Source: Candolleomyces eurysporus
Taxonomy: Eukaryota > Basidiomycota > Agaricomycetes > Agaricales > Psathyrellaceae
DNA length: 64,000 nt
Direction of reading: 5' to 3'
Assembly (NCBI GenBank): GCA_027579435.1
Contig: JANBPK010001205.1
Coordinates: 1 to 64,000 of the forward strand
Part shown: positions 23,758-35,606 of the stretch, piece after piece
How the letters are laid out: every line of letters starts with the position of its first letter
Position numbering within the stretch: the stretch's first letter is position 1
Translations under genes and position numbers: made by a program
Notes under the pieces: model-generated
The model's input: the letters and a program-made list of their open reading frames with translations, nothing else
Databases searched by the model: none
What the model was told of the DNA's origin: nothing

Positions 23758-24114
23758 TATATAGGCTCCTCAAAAGGCTTTTGGAATCAGGGGTGCGTCG
23801 CAAAGATCTGGTTACTGGAAAAGAGATTTGGTGTTCTATTGAGTTCTTGCGGAATTCCGGTGTATTTTCTCTTCGCCGTGAGCCTGTCCCAAACGGGGCA
23901 GGGACAAATGGGGGAAGTGTACCCGGACAAATGCCTACGCCTCGGACAAGCCCTGTGACCGTGCGATCACGAACAAAGTCAATTTTCGTTGCACTGGGAT
24001 AATGCCATAACAGTTCGTCATGGTTCGGGGACTCGGAAGGCGAACTAGTCCAGTTCGCTTCTCTTTACCTCACATACGGCTGAGGCTGTATTTGCCGGCT
24101 TCACCTCTGCGTGG

Positions 24115-24124
24115 ATATATAAAA
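24115..24124 (+). promoter_or_regulatory. TATA box of the aldo/keto reductase gene
   Basis: Reads atatataaaa, about 64-73 bp before the start codon at 24188, followed by pyrimidine-rich sequence (aaatctcttcaag). Typical placement for a fungal core promoter. Confidence 0.6.
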
Positions 24125-24187
24125 TCTCTTCAAGCCTTCGAATTACTGACCTCAACGTCCTACCAATCTTACCACACTTTTACGCGA

Positions 24188-25731
24188 ATGAGCGCCTCTT
24201 CGATCGAATCGTTCCGTTTGGGCCCCTTCATAACTCCGCGGTTGTGGGTCGGCCTTTGGCAGCTGTCCAGTAACGCTTGGGGAAGCGTTTCTGCAGCCAA
24301 AGTCCGCCAGGGCATGGGCCGACACGTCGCGTCAGGCTATACAGCATTTGGTGAGCAATGTCCCTTTCGTGTACTATCGGACCATATCCTGACTGTGAAG
24401 CAGATATGGTATGAGCTCTTACTCTTTCTATTCGAGCCGAACTGAAGGGTTATTCGACCTGCTTTCCGATACCAAAAGGGTAAGAAGTCGGACGATTCAC
24501 AAATTCACGATTCTTTTGTCTGATCGCCTTACAATTACTGCAGCGGATCATTATGGAAGTGCAGAGATTATATTCGTATGTATAATTATCGTCTCATTGC
24601 CGGATATTCCACTGATCACTTGGAGTGTAGGGCGTGTTTCGAGAAACCAGCCCCAGTTCTGAAAGAATCGTCGGCGCTACTAAGTGGTGCGTCTTCAAGA
24701 AAATTGACCCCACCCCCGAAGTTGTGTGGGCTGCCGTTCAAGAGCGCATGACCCGAATGAAGACCTCGCGCGTTGATCTATTGCAAGTGAGCGTCCATTC
24801 ATTTTCCGTCTCGCACGTCATGCCAACGACAATTAGTTTCATTGGCAAGAATACTCCGACAAAGGGTACCTCACCGCCCTCAACCACCTCAATAATCTGA
24901 GAATGGAGGGCCATATTCGTGCCATCGGGCTCTGTAACTTCGACACAATCCACACCGACGAGATATGCACACAATTAGGACCTGGGGTAATTGTATCGAA
25001 TCAAGTTCAGGTATGTTCTCGGCTAGCCTCCATTCCATTCGCCGACGTCGCTGAACAGCATGGTGCGCTACAGTTCTCCGTCATTGACACGCGACCCCTT
25101 CACGGCATGTCAGACGTTTGTGCGAAGCATGGACTCAAGCTTTTGACGTATGGCACTCTGGTGGGCTCGATCTCATTCTCTCCATACTAGGAGCCACTAG
25201 AATGATTAATGATATCATTCCCTAGTGCGGAGGCTTCTTGGCCGACAAGTGGCTTGGACAGCCAGAACCTGAAGCCTATTCGGGCGACCTTACTCCCTCG
25301 CAGCGGAAGGTAAGTTTACTTCCGTCTAGTCGACCCAGCTCGGAGCTCACCCATTCTTAGTACCTCGACATGATTGTGAATGCCTGGGGCTCGTGGGAAC
25401 TCTTCCAGAGTCTGTTACTTGTTTTGCGTCGAATCGGTGATAAGCACGGGGGTAGAAGTGTTTCGAACATCGCAACAAGATGGGTCCTTGATCATCCTTT
25501 CGTAGGGGCAGTCATCATAGGTACGCCACCAAACTGGGACTTCGATCGCTCGCACTGACACTGTTGTCAGGGGCTCGTCTTGGGCTGTCAGAGCATCCCG
25601 ACGATAACTCAAAGGCTTCCGGATTCCATCTGACTGATGGAGATCGGGCCCAAATTGAAGCCATTCTCGAACAGTCGAATGGTCGCAGGATCATCACAAC
25701 AATAGGTGATTGCGGTGCTGAGTATCGGTAA
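24188..25731 (+). CDS. Aldo/keto reductase, eight exons, about 338 aa
   Basis: Exons 24188-24350, 24544-24575, 24631-24786, 24837-25010, 25074-25160, 25226-25309, 25361-25520 and 25571-25731 join in phase to 339 codons. This is an NADPH-type TIM-barrel oxidoreductase. Visible landmarks are TPRLWVGLWQLSS near the N-terminus, ADHYGSAEIIFG with the catalytic Tyr, IVGATKW with the catalytic Lys, LLQFHWQEYSDKGYL with the active-site His, IRAIGLCNFDT, VSNQVQFSVIDTRP, LLTYGTL and a C-terminal SNIATRWVLDHPFVGAVIIG. The Asp of the catalytic tetrad, normally just before ADHYG, is missing from the simple splice model, possibly because of a very small exon near 24404. Substrate cannot be inferred. It lies convergently 262 bp from the end of the long hydrolase gene. 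Confidence 0.8.
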
Positions 25732-25993
25732 CTCAAAGTGCAACCGGGCACTGTGGAGCCTACTGAAGAAAGATTTCATTCACATCCACTGTATTAATTG
25801 TTTTATATGGCTCAAAGTCTTTTGTATTTGTCTACTGGCTAGACGTGTAAATGATGCGGTTATGATACATTCTTCTAGTATACAATTGGTTGCTGAGAAG
25901 TGCCCCGTGCGTAATGAATGAATGCCCTTTAAGAGATGTGAAACGTATATTTCGCCCCAAGAACAGGAAAGATGAATGAAGCATTAATGCCTA

Positions 25994-28900
25994 CTATAAT
26001 TTCGGCGTTGAATAAAACCCAGATGTGAATGAAGAGGGGAGGCGTTGAATAGGCTGTAATTTGCGCTTCAAGTCCCGAAGGATCGTGGTTTTGGGATGCC
26101 AATCCCGGAAGGCATCGCGAAGCTTGCCCACCTCATTCGAAAAGAAGTGAATCACACGTTCATCTGCAATGACGTCTCGTAATGACCAAGGGATCTGAAA
26201 AGAAGATTAGCGTCATACCCAAAGAAAAGGGTGAGAAGCAGCTTGTACCTCGTAGTCGTTCTGTTCGTGTGCGGCGTTGAAAGGTTCGATTACGAGAGAC
26301 GGATGTTTCTCAGACCCATTATTCGTTAAGAATAGGTAGCGCACCGCAAGACTGGATCATCACGGTTAGCGAGGTTCGGGAATGCCAATAGAATGAACTC
26401 ACGAATAGGTGGCGAGGTCTTCATACGCTGTAGAGTGGCCGACCCCACTGAGTGACCCTGCGGTTGCCTCCGACAAATGGGCCAATAGGCCGCCGTCCGG
26501 GATTCCACAATTGCGAAGTCGGAGGAGCAAAACCAATAGATTGGAAAGGAAATCAGAAGAACTATAGAGAAGAGTAGATAAGGGGTTTAGCAGGAGGAGG
26601 CGTGGGAGGGAGCCGTATGACGTACTGATAAGCGTCTCCGTCGATATATAGCGCTCGAAGGATGAGGGGATGCGATGCGGCAGTGAAGATGCCAGAGTAG
26701 ATCGGCACAACTTGATCATTCAAGGATGCGATATAGACCATCTTAACCTAAAGCCGCATGGACAAGATGAATGATGACGCCGAGGAGCAGGATAGATGCC
26801 ACTCACTCCATGATCGAGCACGTTGTGCAAAGCTTTGACGTAGGCCTTCGAAACCGCGTTTTCAGTATCCTGAAACTCGAAGAGCTCGCGAGCAGCTGCT
26901 GATTCAAAATACTAGGAGGGTGTCAGAGTTGACATAATTATCAGCGACGGAGAACGCACCTGGATGTAGGGGGCAACCAAACTACTGCTACTCAGGTATC
27001 GAAGCGGGCCAAGATGAATCCCACACAAAGCAAGGCAGCACACGCGCTGTAGCTTGCGCTCCGAGGGCATGGAGATTCCGACAGCCGACGGGAACGAGTC
27101 TTCAGCAGAGATAGAAGCATCTTCGCGTTGCGTGCAGATGAGCTTGTCTTGAATCAACCTATCGAGGAGATGGGTGGATACTACTGAGCCTTGAGAGTGG
27201 GTNGCGACAAAAAGGACGTCGGCATTCCGCAAGTCGTCCATCCACTCCTTGTTAGAAACAAGGCTGGTAAAAAGTCTATGAAAATGAGTGAGTCTACTTC
27301 ACATGGCGAGATACCCTGGCGGAACTTACTTCTCGACGCGTTTCTCAATCGTACCCTCTCCCTCCAAAGGAATCTTTGTAACCTTTTCCAAACTGGCACC
27401 ATGCTCCCTCTCAAACTCCTGAACGGCCTGGGCCATCATATTGGCAAATTTAGAGCTTGTTCCTGTGGGCTATAGAACGCATATTAGTCAGTCGAACCGT
27501 GTTGATGAATGAAGAAGAAGCGCAAAAGCAAGCAATTAACGAAGTAGCGCGAGGTAGCTTTACATTGAATGGAATGGATGGAAGGAGAAGGAGAAAGTCA
27601 TGCTCCCGCATAATCAACGAAGAACAAGAAACAGTCGAATAAAACCGAGAAAACGAACCTCTCCCAAAACAGTCCGCATCATCGCGCCTGTGAACGACAA
27701 AAGCTAAATCAGACCCGCAGCAAGGCACAATCCGAAGAAAAAACGCACCAGGGAACCATCCATGCACCCCGATAATGACAACCCTTCTGCATCCTCGAAG
27801 TACGTCTTTTATCACCACCGAGTCCGAAAGTTGATCGGCCGACTGCGGTCCGAAGTTTGCTTCGCTGACTTGCTCCCCTAGCTGACGGCCACTAGCACCG
27901 GCAGTGCTACCAAGGTTCGCGGGACCACCACCTTCAATCACGTCCCATGACTTGGGTAATTCCTGCCCAAACCTCTCAAACCGGACCTTCCGCTCCTGCT
28001 CGAGCAAAGATGCTATATCGAGATTACTGCCAACAGTACCGGGACCACTCGAGCTGCTGCGTCGCAGGGGATGAGGCGGCTTCATGCTGGCACGCGAGCT
28101 CGTACGCCTTCCACCTCTGACGGAAGCGACTCCATGATCAGTCTTCTGTTGACCCTGATCGCTGGCTTCGCCTTTTGAGAACAACACCCCACTAACAAAC
28201 TTCATCGTCTTCCCAAGCAAACCACTCCCAACTTCAGGGCCATGACTCTCCTCTGGCGAGCCAGGCGGAGTCACAGACGGGCTCTTTAGAACGACGTTCC
28301 TGGGAGGTGCATGGAAGGTATCAGCCCAAGTGGGCAGAACCAAATTCGGAGCTGACGATGTCGAGTTACTCTTCTTGGTGGTTGAGGGAGCAGGAGAAGC
28401 TCCACGTTTGGGTGTAACAGGTGCAGATTTGGACTTCTCAGCAGGCGGTGGTTGAGCTTTGCCTCCAGTGGTCGAGGCCTGTGGTGCCGAACCAGTGGAA
28501 CTGGGGGAAGGTGGAAGTTGTGGTGTCGAGGTCCCAGAAACCGACTTGGACCTCTTCTCAGTGGGAAGAGACAGAGCGACCTGGCGCTTCAAGTCTTGGT
28601 CGCCGGTCAGCGGGTCTGCTGGCTTCTCCTTTTTCGCCGGCTGTGGAGACGAGTTGCGAGGGGTCAAAGAGGTATCACCACCAGAGCCTGTGGTGCTTTG
28701 AACAGGAAAGGTAAGAAGCTTGGGGCCCAAACTCCTGCTCCTCGATTCTCGATTCTCCGTCTCAGCCTCCGAAGAGGCATCCTCTGAGTCCGAATCATCA
28801 TCGATATCCATAATCTCCATCCCATTCTCATCCCTCTTCACAGGCCGACTTTCGATAGTTGGTGTAGTCGATCTATATCCAATCGCTTTGACAAGCGACT

Positions 28901-31900
28901 GAGAGTTGAAGAACGATGCCCATCCGCTCCGATTAGCCTTGAAGCTTGCTTCGATCGGGTTCACAGGTTCATTTTGAGACTTGGCGTCCGAGTCGCTGGC
29001 AGTAGTGGCAGCGCGATTGACAGTGTCTTCTCCCGATGACGGATCAGACTTGTTGTCGTTTTGTTGCTCTTTCCCTCGATCTTGTTCCACCTTCGCGTCC
29101 ATATTCGAACCAGACACCACCTGGGCCACGTCACCATTACCGTCCTTCGTCACCGACACCACTCCTTTAACTTCCACGACACGTTCTCCTTGAGAATCCG
29201 AACCTTCGACGGCCGCAATAGTCGTAGTGGTCTCCGTAGTCGTACTAGTGGCGGCCTGGCCGTTCTCGAGATGTCGCGTCTCGGAAGACGTGGTCGTCGT
29301 CGAGGATCCGTAATACCACCCCCAAGGCGAATACCACGTCGAAGAAGAGCCTGGGTCCGCACTATCCTCCTTCCGCCCGCCCTCGACATTCTCCCTATCA
29401 CCGTCATGTCCAGCAGCGGTCCCACTATTACTCTCGCGGTCGGACCCAGTTATCGTCGAAACCCCCGAATTTCCAGCGTCGAAGTCAACAACACCACTTT
29501 TCCCATTCCCATCCCCACCCAAATTCTTCTTCTCCGTCTTCCCACCATCGAGTTCTCCGCCGACGTCCTTCTCCGTCGTTCCTCTGTTGCCATCCGGAGA
29601 TGAGCTCATACCAGCAGCACTGACACCGTGGTCTAAAAGCTCCGCTATTACGGTTCCCTTCGCGGGTATGGTAGCGGTCGATGTGGAAGTGGTGGACAAG
29701 GTGCCAGTAGTGGTTGCCGTTTGTGTCGATCCCACGCCGGCAGTTTTATCAGAACGACCCTCGGCTGCTGTTATCTCGTCATCCGCGTCCGCCTTCGCAG
29801 CCGTATCTGATTTTGCTTGCCCTGGCGCTGGTGTAGCGGGTTCTCCGTCTTGACTTGAGAGTGGTGGTTGACCGGAAGATGAGGATGTTGGCTGTCCATC
29901 GCCCCAACCGACGTAGCTCCACCAGCTGTAATACCCGGTGGCCGTCGTGACCGTCGACCCCGTTCCATCTGGCTGACTCTGGTCGCTAGGCCCACTTTCC
30001 CCAGTTTCCCCACTTCCAACAGCAGCTTCTCCATCTAGCCTCGTCTCAGCTGCGATTCCGGTTCCCTCTTCTTGAGCCTGGGATCGACCTTGAGCAACTC
30101 CGTCTACAGCCTGCGTCCTCGAGGTATTGTTATCCGACTCGGACGAGCTGGCATTATTATCGCTCGACGGTGCGTTTGCGTTCGTTTTCACTGCCAAAGG
30201 AGAAGAATATTGTCCAGATGCTGCGTTCGCGGCCGCTGCTGACACCTCTGGTTCACTTCGCGTGCCGTTGCTACTGCTACCATTGACCTGGGCAGTGGAA
30301 GAAGAGGAAGTGGCGGAAGTTTTCGTCGAGGCCGAGGTCAGGGCCGGGGTCGAGGTTGATGTCGTCGAAGTCGAAGCCAAAGCCGAAGCTGCAGCCGGGG
30401 TCGAGGAGTCGGTGACTGTAGATGGTTGCTTCGCAGACCGTGTCTCGTCGCAACCAGCTGTGACGATATAAAGGTAGACATAGGGTGGGGATGGGAATGA
30501 GAAGGAGGAAGAACAGAGAGGGCGAGAATGATTAGCCTTCTATACGCGTATTCTTATATCAAGAGAAGAGTAGATCAATGAAGGAAGAAAGAAGGATGCA
30601 CTGTAACAGTCGGCCTCCGAGAAAACAGATTTAGCCGTGAATGACGCAGGCGGCGTCGACGTTCAGCGGCAAAACGAAAAGACGCCTGTGGCGTTTTCGA
30701 AGTACGCTTCGGAAGCAAAAAATCGCGTCGCAGACGCGTCCAACATGAAGTAGAAAAGAGAGATGAGAGTGACGAAGCCGACACTCACCAACGACATCGC
30801 CATTCAGTCTAGTTGCATTGGATCCTAATGACAAAAGCCAAATGTCAGTTCCAGGGATCATAAAACGGTACGGTTCCAATGGATAAAAATTCGGGGAAAA
30901 ACAATTAATCAATTAGGATAGACGGCAACGAAGGGAAACTCAAGACGAAGAAGGCCAAAAAGCGGGGCGACGGAAACAGATAGCAAATTTGATAGAAGAA
31001 GAGGAAGGTGTCAACCCCAGAACGACAGTGACGCACAACGACAGCAACGGTTGAGAAAGGGGGTGGGGCAAGATTTCGAAAATGACGACTAGATCGTATC
31101 GAGATGGGTGAACAGATCGATAGATCCCCCGTCAATCGCAGTCGTCGTCCCCTCTTGCCCGAGATGATGAAACCATGAAGGAATCAGGACAAGGAATGCC
31201 GCTATCCTATACATTCGAACAACGACATGGAACCGAAAAAAAAAATCGACAAGAAAGGATAACAGAAAGAAAGGAGATGGGGTTCTCTCGCGGTTCCGAA
31301 GGCGGAACCCCGCAGCACCATTCAATGGTTGGTAGGTTTTCACGCAGTGAGGTAAACGGTGGAAATGAAAGGCCCAGAAAGAGGAGAAAGAAAACAGAAA
31401 AACGAGATGGAAACCCCAAACCCAAAATGGACAAAAACACACCTCCATTTATACCCAAGCCCTCATTGTTCGCCATAGCCTTCTGCTCACCCGCAGTTTT
31501 CGAGTCCGCTATAAGCAGTGTACGTCAGCATCCTGATCGTGGTGCAGGTCACAGCCCGGAGCATAACTTGAATATCAAGACGAGGCAAAGTAAGATTCTG
31601 AGGATCAGGCGTCCACTTGACCCCCTGACTGGACTACACACCAGCTCGGTTCACTCCAAACTCGATAAAGAGGGAGGGTGATGGAAGGGAGGAAGGAAAG
31701 GAAGGAACGAATCAAGCCCAAGAAAATAGCCACCCTTCCTCCAACTATCCATCCATATACCCAGCCACACCATCCCCGGCATCCTCATTCAAAAGGAGAA
31801 CGTAACTCTAAAAAAGAGAAGCAAAGAAGGGCCCCCATGCATTGAATCGAATGGAAAAAATCATGCTTGATGACCTCCTCCCATCGTCAACGGTTAGGTA

Positions 31901-34562
31901 GGGTTAGGGTTTCCACCAAAACGTCCCCCGAACGAGAAAAAGAGAAGATGACCAAAAGGCAAAGAGAAGGAAGGGTTCAAGAAAGCACCGTGATTTAATT
32001 GTCAACCAGCCCGTTCGAGACGGAACAGTAGAAAACGATAAAAGGAGAATGGAGATGAAAAACAGGCAAACATCGAACAAATCATACACACCTTTGTCCT
32101 TCTCCGTGCTCCCAGACGCTGGTGCAGGTACAGGAGTCGTCTTGGCCTTTGATCCACCAAGGAACGGAATACCGAGCATAAACCTCGACCCTCCTGATGG
32201 TGCTGGCGGTGGCGTCGACGGCATCGATGTTGGCGCCGACACACTCGAGATTGCAGCAGGGTCCGCACTTGTCGCTTCAGGTGTCTTCGTCGCTTGAGGC
32301 AAAGCAGGCTCTGGGGACGACAACGATCGAGGCAGAGCAGGCGATTCCGTATCCGGCTTCACCTCCACACCAACCTTCCCTCCCGTCGCACTTGGATCCG
32401 ACTCCGCAGCCTTCGGCTTAGGCGGGGACACAGCGCTCTCTTCAGTGGTGNTCNNCNTCNTCTTCTCCACCTCCTCTCCTTCCATCACCTTCCCGAGCTC
32501 TTTCAACACAGACGCAGTCGCAGACGTAAGCAGCGCCGCCACTTCCGGAGCTCCCGCCGCAGCTCCTCCCAATTCCGCTACTACTACTGGTGGAGGAGGA
32601 GGCAATCCCACCGGTGGTGCAGCCTTCACAGCCAACGAACTCGACGAGTTATTCGCACTATCACCATCCTTCGCAGAAGACCGGTAGAACCACGACCTCT
32701 TCCTCGGAGACGGTAATGGCGATGTAGACGTGGACGCTGACGCCGAGGTGGGCATGCGAGGGGGTACGGGTACCAAAGACGACGAAGGGGGTGGTGGTGC
32801 AGTTGCGGCTGCGGCTGCGGCTGCGGCTGCGACGACTGACTCCTCAACTTTAGGCTTAGGCGGGGACACGACGCTCTCTTCAATGGTGGTCGACGCGCTC
32901 TTCTTCAACTCTCCCTCTATTGCCGTCCCNAGCTCNTTCANNACCGACGCGGTACCGGGTGTTAGGAGNGCTGCTGCTTCTGGTGTTACTCCGATTATTG
33001 GTGCTGCGGTTCTGGATGTGGGTGCTGGGCTGGCATTCCGGCTTGCGGCAGGCTTGACCAAGCTACTCGTACTACCGCTATCCTTGGCAGATGACCGATA
33101 AAACCAGGACCTCTTCCTTGGGGACGGTAAGGGCGACGTGGAAGCTGACGTGGGCATGGATGCGGGTTGGGGGACCGGGACCAAAGATGATGACGACGAT
33201 GGAGGAAGTGGAGTTGCAGCTGCGGCTGCGACGTGTACGGGCGTGGGTGCAGGTGCAGGAGCGGGTGCTGGTGCCGGTGCTGGTGCTGAAGTTGGCGTCG
33301 GGGCAGGAGTCGATGTCGCATAAGTCTTCGGAGTGATAGTCATGGTTGACGCCGACAACGCTTCTTCCGCTTCAGTTGCTCCCAACGATGATGATGATAA
33401 TGACAAGTCTCCAGCCACTCCTGCTTCTGCACTGACTTCTTTCGCTGTCGCGTTGAGAGGTAACTTTGTCGACGCTACAGTCTCTCCCTTCCCTCCCGTT
33501 GACGATGATCCAGGAGCAGGACCAGGAAACTCTTCGGTAATCTTCAGCACAGGCGGTAGCCCAATTTCTTGCGCTTCCGCAGTTGTCGCGGCGAACAAGT
33601 CTCGTACGTCCATCCTGGGACTAGAAGCCCTCTGTTTGCCTTTCTGGTTGTCCTTTCTCTTGGGTGTCGTACCACTGAACGAGGATGCAGCAGTGGGGGT
33701 GGGAGTAGCAAGAGAGGCGGTAGCAGTCGTCGCGTTTATAGTCTTCCTCCCAAATGAGCCGAACCAGCCACTAGATCTGCGGCCAGGGGCGTGTTTCAAG
33801 GTGGCCACAGCCGTAGGCGTAGATGTAGAAGAAGAAGGGATGGGTGATGGTGCTAGTAGAGGGTGTTGCGGAGTCTTCTTGTGTGTGGATGGTGTTGACG
33901 CGCGCGAAGCGGACGATGACGATCCAGGAATAGCGGCTTCTGCATGTGATAAATATATAGATAATACCGCAATTACCGTTCGTCATCATCAGTATCATAC
34001 CGAAGCTTACAAGGGTGAATGACACCAACGTACCTTTCGGATTACCAGGTAGCCGTTCGTCGACAGAGGCAGCACGAGGATTGAGGGGAGCCTTCAACTC
34101 CCTCTCTCCACCAGCGCCGGATGAGGAGGAGCTGGCACTTGTGGCAAGGCTAGAGCTCGAGCTCGAACTCCTCTGTACACCCCTCACACTATCCACGGCA
34201 CTCTTCAGGGGAGCTCTATCAGCCAACTCGGGTTCCGCAAACACCATCGACACGCCCACTGGTGCTGCCGCTCCCCCTGCTCCTTCTAGATGCTGCTGCT
34301 GTGCTTGCTGTTGTCCACCNGGCGCTTGGACTTGGCCCTGAACAGAGTCCTGGTGAACAGCGACGACAGGTGATGCACGCAGACTCGAGGTGGAAGCCGT
34401 GTTGGACCGCCGAAGCCACGGTGCGGCCGTCGAGGAGGTGGTCAGTCGAGTGTGCTGGCTGATGCGGGAGGACGACGAGAGGCGACGGTTCTTGCTCGGC
34501 GTCGACGTCTTTGTGGGGGATAATGACGACGAGGATGACGACCCCTCTGCCTGTAGATTCAT
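25994..34562 (-). CDS. Very long protein with C-terminal alpha/beta-hydrolase domain (YML020W-like)
   Basis: Thirteen exons join in phase to about 2,104 aa: 34562-34034, 33939-32092, 31508-31491, 30824-30789, 30457-27749, 27687-27659, 27469-27330, 27275-26960, 26911-26807, 26747-26626, 26561-26403, 26351-26249 and 26194-25994. The N-terminal 1,600 residues are low complexity (Ser, Thr, Pro, Ala). They are punctuated by aromatic islands: SGWFGSFGRK, two copies of PRKRSWFYRSSAKD, FMLGIPFLGG, YYSWWSYVGWGDG, STWYSPWGWYYGSS, SGWASFFNSQSL and the acidic MEIMDIDDDSDSED. The hydrolase domain has VVIIGVHGWFPGAMMRTVLG, the nucleophile elbow THSQGS, an Asp in ASLNDQVVP and a His in GVGHSTAYED, a plausible Ser-Asp-His triad. 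From memory it resembles fungal relatives of yeast YML020W, role unclear. The two halves had separate large open frames; phase agreement and the island series argue for one gene. The 18-base exon is the least certain. Confidence 0.7.
30458..32091 (-). other. Three unusually long introns of the hydrolase gene
   Basis: Inferred introns of 331, 666 and 583 bases (30458-30788, 30825-31490, 31509-32091) surround exons of only 36 and 18 bases. All other introns of the gene are about 50-190 bases. The sequence is purine-rich on the plus strand, with runs of A and gaaagaaagg-like tracts, and contains a short telomere-like ggttagggttt. A second gene or alternative promoter in this interval cannot be excluded. 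Confidence 0.45.
32785..32840. repeat. GCGGCT microsatellite encoding poly-Ala
   Basis: About six tandem copies of a six-base unit within exon 2 of the long gene, translated as an alanine tract on the minus strand followed by prolines. Nearby single N bases (32451-32460, 32930-32942, 32970) suggest that this repetitive exon was hard to assemble. Confidence 0.75.
33236..33300. repeat. Imperfect hexamer repeat encoding Pro-Ala
   Basis: Repeated ggtgcn/ggagcn units give an alternating Pro-Ala stretch of more than a dozen residues in the long gene, typical of an extended linker. Confidence 0.7.
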
Positions 34563-35218
34563 CCTTCTCTCCGTCTAGTATACTCTTGAGGCTGAGCGTG
34601 AATGTAACCTTGAGGTCTAGTGGCGAAGTACACAATCAAAGCAAAGATAGAGAGAGCAGAAAGAGTTGGAGATAAGACCAAGGTAAGTTGGAAGAAACGT
34701 GTCTTCTAACAGCAGTCTGGTCAGTAGTCCATCCAAGCGCTCTCCTCTGCCATCCCAGCAGTTAACGGGTCCGATGCCCCAAGCCATCAATTGCCTACGT
34801 CATCACGAAGACACGTGTATCGCACGTGCGCGGCACATCGCTTCTCGGGATCGCTCGGCATTCCGTCGGAGATTCAACCGTAGCCCCCTCAGCGTCGTGT
34901 TCACCCTATCATGACATTAATCCAGCACCGTAGGCACACCGGCCGGTGTTCCCTCCTACCTTGCAATGGTGGGCTTGCCTTTTATCGAGCAACAGTATCA
35001 CTCACAATATCAGCTCCGTACTGGTCAGGAAATTTTTCTACAGTGAGACCGAGGAAGTTAGTAACAATCATCGTAACGAATCAGAGAACAAATTGGAAGT
35101 GAGGGGAATAGTAACAAAGGGCAAGAGGGGAGAGAAATGTGGAAAGTAAAGAGAGAGGAAGATTGTCCGTATCGGATATTAACCATTGGCCTGGGTCAAG
35201 AAGAAAACGAGGCGTAGT
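34563..35218. other. Intergenic, no gene seen
   Basis: Upstream region of the long hydrolase gene on one side and the end of the DUF6533-linked relic frame on the other. It contains no open frame with exon-like continuity. Confidence 0.5.
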
Positions 35219-35565
35219 TCAAAACGGATAGACATAGACAATCCCGTCCGATCCCGCGACTCGAAGTGAAACGTAGTTGCGCGGCAACATCTCCGAGGAG
35301 TCCGACCTGTGACCAGAGCTTGAACCACCCTTGTGTTCGAGCTGGCTGATATCACTACTCATCAAGCCAGCGATTGCATCGATAAATTCAACAGGTCATA
35401 CATCTGGGGTATGGCTCAAAAAGTGAAGCAGAGCCGCTTCCAACAAAGATACGATGTGAGATACAGCCTGTCGGACAAAGAGCTTGTTCTCTAACACGCG
35501 ACTGAGAGGTTGAACACCGTGGACGGCCAGGGAGTACACTTGAAAGGAGGACAACCTGTGCTTTG
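35219..35565 (-). pseudogene. Relic coding frame downstream of DUF6533 gene B1
   Basis: The frame reads FQVYSLAVHGVQPLSRVLEN, then VSHIVSLLE and HFLSHTPDV, a TGA where the paralogous flank of B2 has Trp (TPDVWPVEFI), then VEFIDAIAGLMSS and a Ser/His-rich tail ending GIVYVYPF-stop. The equivalent frame after B2 (49480-49789) stays open further. It looks like the remains of a gene that was duplicated together with the 7TM gene. No family is recognised. Confidence 0.4.
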
Positions 35566-35606
35566 ATCGAGCATGCCACAAGGTCAATTGACAGAGAAAG
35601 ATGGTG

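Noticed and set aside
28421..30471. Several long plus-strand frames opposite the long hydrolase gene
   Set aside because: They are shadows of its Ser/Thr/Pro-rich exon, where biased codons keep the opposite strand open; no exon structure supports them.
31893..31913. Telomere-like gttaggtagggttagggttt
   Set aside because: Only about two TTAGGG units inside an intron; too short to be an interstitial telomere or a telomere-derived junction.
27450..34562. Two separate genes (976-codon and 634-codon open frames)
   Set aside because: The first codon of the 976-codon frame is TTG. The upstream exon series joins in exact phase, and the aromatic islands continue across both, so one gene is preferred, though not proven.
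32049..34578. Plus-strand frames up to 229 codons across exons 1 and 2 of the long gene, some Arg- or Asp-rich
   Set aside because: Same reason: low-complexity antisense translations. The minus-strand exons join in phase and carry the conserved aromatic islands.
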